From: an uncultured Marinosulfonomonas sp. | GTDB lineage: Bacteria; Pseudomonadota; Alphaproteobacteria; Rhodobacterales; Rhodobacteraceae | NCBI GenBank assembly: GCA_947311455.1 | Contig: CAMZKY010000037.1 | Location: 1-39,233, forward strand | Length of the DNA: 39,233 nucleotides | Direction of reading: 5' to 3' | Shown: positions 32,834 to 39,233 of the stretch, piece by piece | Layout of the letters: each line of letters begins with the position of its first letter | Position numbering within the stretch: position 1 is the stretch's first letter | Made by a program: the position numbers and the translations under genes | The notes under the pieces: model-generated | Told to the model about the DNA's origin: nothing | Databases searched by the model: none | The model's input: the letters and a program-made list of their open reading frames with translations, nothing else

Positions 32834-34207
32834 ATGACCCTAAACGCTGTTCTCGATCGCATCGACGCCCAAATGCCTGACGCCACCGAACGCTTGCTTG
32901 ATTTGTTGCGCATTCAGTCCATTTCCACCGATCCCGCCTATAAAGCCGATTGCGACAAGGCCGCTGATTGGCTGGTCGAGGATCTGAAATCTATCGGTGT
33001 TGATGCCAGCAAACGCCCGACCACAGGCCATCCGATGGTTGTCGGCCATGCCAAAGGCACAGGTAAACACGTGCTGTTTTACGGGCATTATGATGTGCAA
33101 CCCGTTGATCCGCTTGATCTGTGGGATACCCCGCCGTTTGAACCATCCTTGGAAGAAACCGACAAAGGCACCGTTATTCGCGGACGCGGGGCCAGCGATG
33201 ACAAAGGCCAGTTGATGACATTTGTCGAAGCCTGCCGCGCGTGGGTTGCGGTGCACGGCGAACTGCCGATCAAGGTGTCGTTTTTCTTTGAAGGCGAGGA
33301 AGAGTCCGGTTCGCCGTCTTTGGTGCCCTATATGAAAGAGAACGCCAAAGAGCTTACCACGGATATCGCGTTAATCTGTGATACCGGGCTATTTTCATCG
33401 GCAGTGCCTGCAATCACCACCCAATTGCGCGGCATGGTGACCGAAGAATTTACCATCAAAGGGGCCGCGCGTGATCTGCATTCGGGTATGTATGGCGGAC
33501 TTGCCGGAAATCCCATCCATGTTCTTTCTAAAATTGTGGCCGATTTGCATGATGAAACCGGTGCTGTCACGCTGGACGGGTTTTACGATGATGTGCCCGA
33601 ACTAGATGATCAAACCAGATCCATGTGGCAAAATTTGGCCTTTGACCACGCCGATTTTTTAGGCGAAGTGGGGCTTTCAATGCCTGCGGGCGAACAGGAT
33701 CGCACCCCGCTGGAAATGATCTGGTCGCGCCCCACCTGCGAAGTAAACGGTATTTGGGGGGGCTATATTGGTGACGGGTTCAAAACTGTTCTGCCTGCCG
33801 ATGCCCACGCAAAAATAAGCTTTCGTTTAGTTGGCCAACAAGACCCGGATAAAATTCATGCCGCCTTCAAGGCCCATGTGGAAAGCCGCCTGCCCGATGA
33901 TTTTACCGTCGAATTCAAGCCATCGCGGGGTGCTGCCGCCTCACAAATGTCCACAGAAGATCCGGCTTTTGAAGCTGCCATCGGCGCGCTGTCAGATGAA
34001 TGGCCCCGCAATGGTTCTTATATCGGTTGCGGCGGATCAATCCCGATTGCCGGATATTTCAAAGACATCCTCGGAATGGATGCGATGCTGATCGGGTTTG
34101 GAAAAGACGATGATCAAATCCATTCCCCGAACGAAAAATACGATATGGAAAGCTTTCACAAAGGCACGCGCAGCTGGGCGCGGATATTGCACGCGCTGTC
34201 AAAATAA
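32834..34207 (+). CDS. M20 family metallopeptidase (dipeptidase)
   Basis: A 457-aa cytoplasmic zinc peptidase of the M20/M25/M40 family. The first metal ligand is His85 in FYGHYDVQP; Asp122 in GASDDKGQ bridges; the catalytic base and ligand Glu are in FEGEEESGS (153-159); Asp183 in CDTG; and the final His is in DQIHSPNE near the C-terminus. The dimerisation insert lies at about 200-330. The length and the VLFYGHYDVQPVDP signature fit dipeptidase or carnosinase-like members more than DapE or ArgE. The ATG has CGGAG 8 bases upstream. Single gene, divergent from the secreted-protein/hemA run and convergent with rimO. Confidence 0.9.
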   Translation: MTLNAVLDRIDAQMPDATERLLDLLRIQSISTDPAYKADCDKAADWLVEDLKSIGVDASKRPTTGHPMVVGHAKGTGKHVLFYGHYDVQPVDPLDLWDTPPFEPSLEETDKGTVIRGRGASDDKGQLMTFVEACRAWVAVHGELPIKVSFFFEGEEESGSPSLVPYMKENAKELTTDIALICDTGLFSSAVPAITTQLRGMVTEEFTIKGAARDLHSGMYGGLAGNPIHVLSKIVADLHDETGAVTLDGFYDDVPELDDQTRSMWQNLAFDHADFLGEVGLSMPAGEQDRTPLEMIWSRPTCEVNGIWGGYIGDGFKTVLPADAHAKISFRLVGQQDPDKIHAAFKAHVESRLPDDFTVEFKPSRGAAASQMSTEDPAFEAAIGALSDEWPRNGSYIGCGGSIPIAGYFKDILGMDAMLIGFGKDDDQIHSPNEKYDMESFHKGTRSWARILHALSK

Positions 34208-34214
34208 ACTGTAG

Positions 34215-34251
34215 GGCGGGGTTCATCCCGCCTTATACTTCTTTTGTATAA
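34215..34251. terminator. Two hairpins between M20 dipeptidase and rimO
   Basis: GGCGGG-GTTCAT-CCCGCC (34215-34232), then TTATAC-N7-GTATAA (34233-34251). Neither has a good T-run. They may end both convergent transcripts weakly. The first looks like a dispersed REP-type element of the GGCGGG...CCCGCC kind. Confidence 0.5.
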
Positions 34252-34256
34252 ACACG

Positions 34257-35630
34257 CTATTTTACCAGCTGCCCCCACAAATCATATTCCCCCGCTTCGT
34301 CCACTTCTACGCGGACAATATCCCCCACTTTTATCCCCTCATACCCTTCGTCAATGAACAGATTCCCATCAATTTCGGGGGCATCGGCCATGGTGCGGCA
34401 GGTGGCGGCATCGTCATCGATTTCATCGACAATCACATCAATCGCCTTACCCACTTTGGCCTCCAGTTTGGCCTCGGAAATGGTTTGGGCTTTGGCCATA
34501 AACCGTTCCCAGCGGTTTTGCTTTATGTCGTCTGGCACGTGATCCGGCAACGCATTGGAACGCGCACCATCCACATTTTCATACTGAAAACAGCCAATGC
34601 GATCCAGTTGTGCCTCTTCCAGCCAGTCTAGCAGATTTTCAAATTCAGCCTCGGTTTCGCCGGGATAGCCCACAATAAACGTGGAGCGCAGGGTAATGTC
34701 CGGGCAAATATCACGCCACGCCGTGATTTCATCCAGTGTTTTGGCCGCAGCCGCAGGACGCGCCATGCGCCGCAAAACATCAGGGTGGGAATGTTGAAAC
34801 GGAATATCCAGATAGGGCAGGATCAATCCCTCGGCCATCAGCGGAATAAGATCGCGCACATGCGGATAGGGATAGACATAATGCAGCCGAACCCACGCGC
34901 CCAAGCTGCCCAAATCGCGGGCCAAATCGGTGATATGGGCGCGGTGGCCTTTTTCGTCAGCATATTTGATATCCAGACCATAAGCCGAAGTATCCTGTGA
35001 AATCACCAGCAGTTCTTTCACCCCGGCATCCACCAAACGTTCGGCCTCGCGCATCACCGCATGGGCGGGGCGCGACGCCAGTTTGCCACGCATATCGGGG
35101 ATAATGCAAAACTTGCACTTGTGGTTGCAACCTTCTGATATTTTTAGATAACTATAGTGCCGTGGCGTTAATGTGACGCCGCTGGCCGGCAGCAAATCAA
35201 TAAAGGGATCGGGATTAGGTGGCACGGCGGCATGCACCGCATCCAGAACCTGTTCATACTGGTGTGGACCGGTAACGGCCAGAATGCGCGGATGGTGCCT
35301 GCGAATATAATCCGGCTCGGCGCCCAGACATCCCGTCACGATCACACGCCCGTTTGCGGCGAGTGCCTCGCCAATCGCATCAAGGCTTTCGGCTTTGGCT
35401 GAATCTAGAAATCCGCAGGTGTTCACGATAACCGCGTCCGCGCCCGCGTAATCCGGTGAAATCGCATAGCCTTCAGCACGCAGACGGGTCAAAATCCGTT
35501 CACTATCCACAAGCGCCTTGGGGCATCCCAACGACACCATACCAATACGGGGCTGCCCATCGCGGGCGGGTTCATTCAGGCGGGCCTTTGGCGCAAGATC
35601 AGGGCGCAGGGAGGGAGGATTTGTAACCAT
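34257..35630 (-). CDS. rimO: Ribosomal protein S12 methylthiotransferase
   Basis: Radical-SAM enzyme that adds a methylthio group to the conserved aspartate of ribosomal protein S12. 457 aa. The N-terminal UPF0004 domain has cluster ligands Cys36 (SLGCPKALVDSE), Cys72 (NTCGF) and Cys101 (TGCLGA). The radical-SAM motif is C168-N-H-K-C172-K-F-C175. A TRAM domain closes the protein (about 395-457). SLGCPKALVDSE separates it from MiaB. The start ATG has only a weak ribosome binding site, but the resulting N-terminus (MVTNPPSLRPDLAPKARLNE) fits relatives. A perfect -10 TATAAT on the minus strand at 35725-35730 may belong to its promoter; the -35 is poor. It follows trpD after 152 bp. Confidence 0.95.
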   Translation of the reverse strand: MVTNPPSLRPDLAPKARLNEPARDGQPRIGMVSLGCPKALVDSERILTRLRAEGYAISPDYAGADAVIVNTCGFLDSAKAESLDAIGEALAANGRVIVTGCLGAEPDYIRRHHPRILAVTGPHQYEQVLDAVHAAVPPNPDPFIDLLPASGVTLTPRHYSYLKISEGCNHKCKFCIIPDMRGKLASRPAHAVMREAERLVDAGVKELLVISQDTSAYGLDIKYADEKGHRAHITDLARDLGSLGAWVRLHYVYPYPHVRDLIPLMAEGLILPYLDIPFQHSHPDVLRRMARPAAAAKTLDEITAWRDICPDITLRSTFIVGYPGETEAEFENLLDWLEEAQLDRIGCFQYENVDGARSNALPDHVPDDIKQNRWERFMAKAQTISEAKLEAKVGKAIDVIVDEIDDDAATCRTMADAPEIDGNLFIDEGYEGIKVGDIVRVEVDEAGEYDLWGQLVK

Positions 35631-35782
35631 AGGGCCGCGTATAAATTACGCAGCCCAAAAGGGAAAGATATCGATTGCGGACAAACCGGTTTCTATTGGT
35701 TGGCAGGGCCGATTTAAACTGGAAATTATACGTAATTAGGGGTTTGGTATTACGGAAATTTCCTGATTTTTGGCCGATGGAC

Positions 35783-36796
35783 TTACCCGTTGGTTGCTGC
35801 CGCAAGCCCTTGAACCTTGGTTAAGGCGGCACCGCTATCAATGCTCTCAGCTGCCATTTCCACGCCTTGCTTTAGATCGCTTGCACGATCCGAAATCATC
35901 AATGCTGCTGCCGAATTCAACAAAACCGCATCACGGTAGGCTGATTTTTCACCGTCCAGTAAAGCCCGAAAAGCCGCGCCGTTTTCTTCGGGGCTGCCGC
36001 CCATGATATCTTTGAACGGATGCACAGGCAGGCCTGCATCTTCAGGATTTATTTCAAATTCAGTCACCTTGCCATCAACAAGTGCGGCAACCCAAGAGAC
36101 ACCACAAATGGTGATTTCATCGGTTCCATCCGATCCATGCACAAGCCATGCTTTTTCCGAGCCGAGTTCGCGTAGGGTTTCAGCCATGGGGCGAATCAAA
36201 TCGCGGGTAAACGCACCGGTAAGTTGGCGTTTGGCCCCCGCTGGATTGGTAAGCGGGCCAAGTATATTGAAAATTGTGCGCGTGCCCAATTCGGCGCGGG
36301 TTGGCATCACATGGGCCATAGCGGGGTGGTGCATCGGGGCCATCATAAAGGCAATGCCAATATCCTTGAGCGCCTTTTCAACCACATCCACCCCAACCAT
36401 CACGCCAATACCCATCTGGCCCAATACATCGGCCGCACCGGATTTAGACGATAGATTGCGGTTGCCATGTTTGGCCACAGGCACCCCTGCCCCCGCCACC
36501 ACAAACGCCGTCGCCGTTGAAATATTCAAGGTGCCTTTACCATCGCCCCCCGTGCCAACAATATCCATCGCCCCCGCAGGCGCATTCACCTTGTGGCACT
36601 TTGCCCGCATCACGGCGGCGGCGGCGGCGAATTCTTCAACCGTTTCGCCGCGCGTGCGCAGTGCCATCAGCAATCCGCCAATCTGGCTGGGCGTCGCATC
36701 ACCGTTAAACAGGATTTCAAACGCAGTTTCAGCCTCTTGGCGGGTTAACGCACGATCAGAGGCAATTCCAATCAGGGGTTTTAGCGCGTCACTCAT
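35783..36796 (-). CDS. trpD: Anthranilate phosphoribosyltransferase
   Basis: Transfers phosphoribosyl from PRPP to anthranilate in tryptophan synthesis. 337 aa, normal length. The PRPP-binding signature GTGGDGKGTLNISTATAF (about 81-98) and the KHGNRNLSSKSGAADVL segment are intact, as are the helical N-terminal substrate domain and the MMAPMHHPAMAHV loop. The ATG overlaps the trpG TGA as ATGA, so they are translationally coupled. The usual next gene, trpC, is absent; rimO follows. Confidence 0.96.
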   Translation of the reverse strand: MSDALKPLIGIASDRALTRQEAETAFEILFNGDATPSQIGGLLMALRTRGETVEEFAAAAAVMRAKCHKVNAPAGAMDIVGTGGDGKGTLNISTATAFVVAGAGVPVAKHGNRNLSSKSGAADVLGQMGIGVMVGVDVVEKALKDIGIAFMMAPMHHPAMAHVMPTRAELGTRTIFNILGPLTNPAGAKRQLTGAFTRDLIRPMAETLRELGSEKAWLVHGSDGTDEITICGVSWVAALVDGKVTEFEINPEDAGLPVHPFKDIMGGSPEENGAAFRALLDGEKSAYRDAVLLNSAAALMISDRASDLKQGVEMAAESIDSGAALTKVQGLAAATNG

Positions 36797-37380
36797 GCGT
36801 TTACCTTTACGTTTGCGATTTTAAGGAAGTTTTCAAGTAGCTTATGCCCATGTTCGGTTTTAATCGATTCAGGATGAAACTGCACCCCGTGCATGGGCAA
36901 ATCTTTGTGATGCATGCCCATAATCGTGCCATCCTCAAGTTCGGCGTTTACCACCAGACATTCCGGCAGGGTTTCGCGTTCCACAATCAAAGAATGATAC
37001 CGCGTGGCCGTAATCGGGCTATCCAACCCTGCAAACAACCCCGTTGCATCATGGCGCATTTCACCGGTTTTACCGTGCACAATTTCATTACAGCGCACGA
37101 TCTTGCCGCCAAAGGCCTCGCCAATGGATTGATGGCCCAGACACACGCCTAAAAGCGGTTTTTTCGCGTCCGCAGCGGCTTTGGTAAGATCCAGGCAAAT
37201 GCCGGCTTGGGCCGGATCGCATGGTCCGGGCGACAGCACAATCGCCTCGGCCCCCATGTTCATGGCCTCATCAACAGAAATCTTGTCATTGCGTTTTACC
37301 ACAACATCCGCGCCAAGCTCGCCCAGATAATGTACCAGATTATAGGTGAAACTGTCGTAATTATCGATCAAAAGCAACAT
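36793..37380 (-). CDS. trpG: Anthranilate synthase component II (glutamine amidotransferase)
   Basis: Supplies ammonia from glutamine to TrpE for anthranilate formation. 195 aa. The class I amidotransferase triad is Cys80 (GVCLGHQSIGEAFGG), His169 and Glu171 (GVQFHPESI). The oxyanion segment SPGPCDPAQAG (50-60) is present. It could also serve 4-amino-4-deoxychorismate synthesis (PabA), as in bacteria with one amphibolic copy. Its ATGA overlap with trpD favours tryptophan. trpE is not in the window: the upstream neighbour is a divergent deacetylase gene. Confidence 0.94.
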   Translation of the reverse strand: MLLLIDNYDSFTYNLVHYLGELGADVVVKRNDKISVDEAMNMGAEAIVLSPGPCDPAQAGICLDLTKAAADAKKPLLGVCLGHQSIGEAFGGKIVRCNEIVHGKTGEMRHDATGLFAGLDSPITATRYHSLIVERETLPECLVVNAELEDGTIMGMHHKDLPMHGVQFHPESIKTEHGHKLLENFLKIANVKVNA

Positions 37381-37524
37381 TTTCGCCTATTTCCCGTGTT
37401 TGTTAACTTCAAATTAAGAAGAGGGGGTGAACCCGCGTTCCAGTCGCGCTATACATGCCCTTGAAGGCGGCGCCGGGTCAAGACCCACAGCGCCGGTTTG
37501 GCAAGAACAATAACGGAGTGACCA

Positions 37525-39156
37525 GTGGGACGCGGATTTATCTTAGGGGCTCTTTGGGGGCTATTGGTAGCAATTATCACTGTTTCAATCACGTCTCTGA
37601 TGCAGGGAGGCGCGCGGATAGCTGTGACGGCTCCGCAGGCAAGTACAGTTGACGTTCCGGTGGGAACGCCGTTCAATGCCCCGAAACCGGAACAAATAAC
37701 CGTTGTTCCTCAAGTAGATAGCGCAATTTCGGGAGAATCAAATCCGGCCACCCTTGCGCAAACCAGTGATGATCAACAACCCACAGCAGATATCTCGGCA
37801 TCATTGGAGCGCCCCAGCACAAGCCAGACAAATACCCAAGGTATGATCGCGCCAACGATCGAAACTGATTCGGGGTCTGCGATGGTCGACAATCCCGCCG
37901 TGGAGGATGACACGGCAGTTTCTACAGCGCCAGCTTCGCCTGATATGGTTGCGGCGCATAACGATTCTAACCGGATACCTCCGTCACAATCTGCCCCGGC
38001 GCCCGTTGACGTGCTAACCGATGTGCAATCCTTACCGGATGTGCAAGACCCCGCCACCGAACAGCCTACACCTGTCGAAACGGCTACCGCCCCTGAGCCT
38101 GCCCCTGCAGCCACACTAGAAACAAGCACGATCCAGGCGCAAACAGACCCAGAAGCGCAACCCGTAATGCAATCAGAGCCGGCCGCGCAGGAAATTACCC
38201 TGCCGGATACAGAAACCCCTATCGCCCCCGCAACCGAGCCACGCCCGCAAGCGCCAGAAACGGCAATCGCAAGCGAAACCCCGCCCGCAACCATGCCTGA
38301 AGAAACCGAAAAGCCCAGTGTCATTGCCGAAACAGAAGCGCCCACCACAATTCGCTCCCCTGTGTTTGATATGGGAAATCTTGCGCCAAACATCCCGACA
38401 ACGCGCCTACCTTCCATTGCGAAAACATCAACCACTGCAACCACCGAAAATGCGACGATTGAACCAAGCCCCCCGAAAGGCGCGTTATTCAATAATAGCG
38501 TGCCCTATGATGTCGCGCCCGAAACATCATTGATGTCGATCATCCTGATTGATGATGAAAATAACCCGATTTCCGATGCAACCTTGCATGAATATCCTGT
38601 CCCTGTTGCGTTTGCGATTGATGCCTCACGTGATGATGCGGGGCGTGCGGCCAAACGCTATCGGGATGCCGGATTTGAAGTGTTGATGCTGACAAACTTT
38701 CCTGTTGGGGCCACGCCGGCAGATATAGAGCAGGCGTTCCAGGCCTATGAGGCCGCCATGCCCGAGGCGATTGCGGTGCTGGATCAAGATAAAAACGGAT
38801 TTCGCCGTGGTCGGGATGTTATTACGCAAATTGCTGAAATCCTTGCGCAAACAGGTCATGGCTTGGTGACGCAGGATCGCGGATTAAACACGCCCCAAAA
38901 AATCGCCCTCAAAGAAGGCGTGCCAGCGGCCTTGATTTATCGCGGCATTGACGACAAAGACGAAAACGCAACGGTGATCCGGCGCTACCTGAACCGGGCG
39001 GCGTTTCAGGCCACCCAAAAAGGTAATGTCATTCTAGTGGGGCGCACGCGTTCTCAAACAGTGGAAGCGTTGCTTTTATGGTCGACCAATGACAAGGCCA
39101 GCACATTAGAGCTTGCACCAGTGTCTTCCATTCTTAAGGCAGCACCAACAAAATAA
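37525..39156 (+). CDS. Divergent polysaccharide deacetylase family protein with long P/A/T/E-rich linker
   Basis: A 543-aa membrane-anchored periplasmic protein. A signal anchor is at about 4-27 (GFILGALWGLLVAIITVSITSL), followed by some 270 residues of low-complexity Pro/Ala/Thr/Glu-rich linker (about 35-305). A C-terminal Polysacc_deac_2 (YibQ-like) domain lies at about 325-535, with PVPVAFAIDASRDDAGRAAKRYRDAG, GHGLVTQDRGLN and AAFQATQKGNVILVGRTR. The canonical NodB metal-binding motifs are not obvious, so substrate and activity are unproven; an envelope polysaccharide is likely. It starts with GTG at 37525, with CGGAG 6 bases upstream. The linker may span the peptidoglycan. It is divergent from trpG, and two hairpins follow. 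Confidence 0.87.
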   Translation: MGRGFILGALWGLLVAIITVSITSLMQGGARIAVTAPQASTVDVPVGTPFNAPKPEQITVVPQVDSAISGESNPATLAQTSDDQQPTADISASLERPSTSQTNTQGMIAPTIETDSGSAMVDNPAVEDDTAVSTAPASPDMVAAHNDSNRIPPSQSAPAPVDVLTDVQSLPDVQDPATEQPTPVETATAPEPAPAATLETSTIQAQTDPEAQPVMQSEPAAQEITLPDTETPIAPATEPRPQAPETAIASETPPATMPEETEKPSVIAETEAPTTIRSPVFDMGNLAPNIPTTRLPSIAKTSTTATTENATIEPSPPKGALFNNSVPYDVAPETSLMSIILIDDENNPISDATLHEYPVPVAFAIDASRDDAGRAAKRYRDAGFEVLMLTNFPVGATPADIEQAFQAYEAAMPEAIAVLDQDKNGFRRGRDVITQIAEILAQTGHGLVTQDRGLNTPQKIALKEGVPAALIYRGIDDKDENATVIRRYLNRAAFQATQKGNVILVGRTRSQTVEALLLWSTNDKASTLELAPVSSILKAAPTK

Positions 39157-39173
39157 ATCCGACACAATAAAAA

Positions 39174-39233
39174 GGGGGCGCGATGCCCCCTCAGACCACT
39201 GACAAACCCCGTCATTTTTTGGCGGGGTTTTCT
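39174..39233 (+). terminator. Tandem hairpins after the deacetylase gene
   Basis: GGGGGC-GCGAT-GCCCCC (39174-39190) has no T-run. AAACCCCG / CGGGGTTT (39204-39211 with 39223-39230) is followed by T-rich sequence and looks like a true terminator. The window ends at 39233, so its tail is not fully seen. Confidence 0.75.

Noticed and set aside
37773..38492. Long minus-strand frame of 239 codons, Ser/Val/Ala/Gly-rich
   Set aside because: Shadow of the low-complexity linker of the deacetylase gene on the other strand.
1..39233. Mobile elements, CRISPR arrays, tRNA or rRNA genes, defence systems
   Set aside because: None recognised on reading both strands; all larger frames belong to ordinary chromosomal families.

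Overview
The window reads as an ordinary chromosomal stretch of an alphaproteobacterium, most probably a Rhodobacterales (Roseobacter-type) species with fairly moderate GC. The evidence is the C4-pathway 5-aminolevulinate synthase (hemA), an alphaproteobacterial SOS box (GTTC-N7-GTTC) before uvrA, a perfect FNR/FnrL box, a SqrR/BigR-like operator before a rhodanese gene, and the alphaproteobacterial gene order amiC-mrcA-prfB. No tRNA, rRNA, insertion sequence, phage gene or CRISPR array is visible, and codon use looks even throughout.

Layout. (1) 1-3910, plus strand: the end of a valine catabolism operon (isobutyryl-CoA dehydrogenase, cut by the window edge; 3-hydroxyisobutyryl-CoA hydrolase; mmsB), overlapped by a Crp/Fnr-type regulator and followed by a small DUF2892 membrane protein and a strong terminator. 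(2) 4214-7767: uvrA on the minus strand, with an SOS box, divergent from a single-domain rhodanese. (3) 7828-15705, minus strand: lpdA under its own promoter, then, in transcription order, a large AsmA/YhdP-like protein, queA, a YcaD-type MFS transporter and DUF924. (4) 15864-18728, plus strand: a ferritin-like DUF455 protein, an M23 endopeptidase and an overlapping bactofilin. (5) 18795-25869, minus strand: aminotransferase, amiC, mrcA, prfB and a broken DUF2189 gene behind a perfect FNR box. (6) 25939-28029, plus strand: a BepA-like M48 protease and a DsbA-like oxidoreductase. (7) 28091-32561, minus strand: a conserved secreted protein, hemA, rodZ, ispG. (8) 32834-39156: an M20 dipeptidase (plus), rimO, trpD and trpG (minus) and a divergent polysaccharide deacetylase (plus).

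How the genes work together. The window is rich in cell-envelope functions: peptidoglycan synthesis (mrcA), hydrolysis (amiC, M23), shape control (rodZ, bactofilin), outer-membrane lipid supply and quality control (YhdP-like, BepA-like), periplasmic thiol chemistry (DsbA-like), and ispG for undecaprenyl and quinone precursors. The rest is housekeeping: DNA repair, translation termination, tRNA and ribosome modification, haem and tryptophan synthesis.

I did not find a wholly new multi-gene system. The most interesting signals are regulatory or concern gene decay: a SqrR-like operator inside the rhodanese promoter, a Crp/Fnr gene whose stop codon lies inside a 15-bp palindrome before DUF2892, an intact FNR box in front of a DUF2189 gene with an internal deletion and frameshift, an inverted repeat against the -35 of the DUF455 gene, and an uncharacterised secreted protein paired with hemA.
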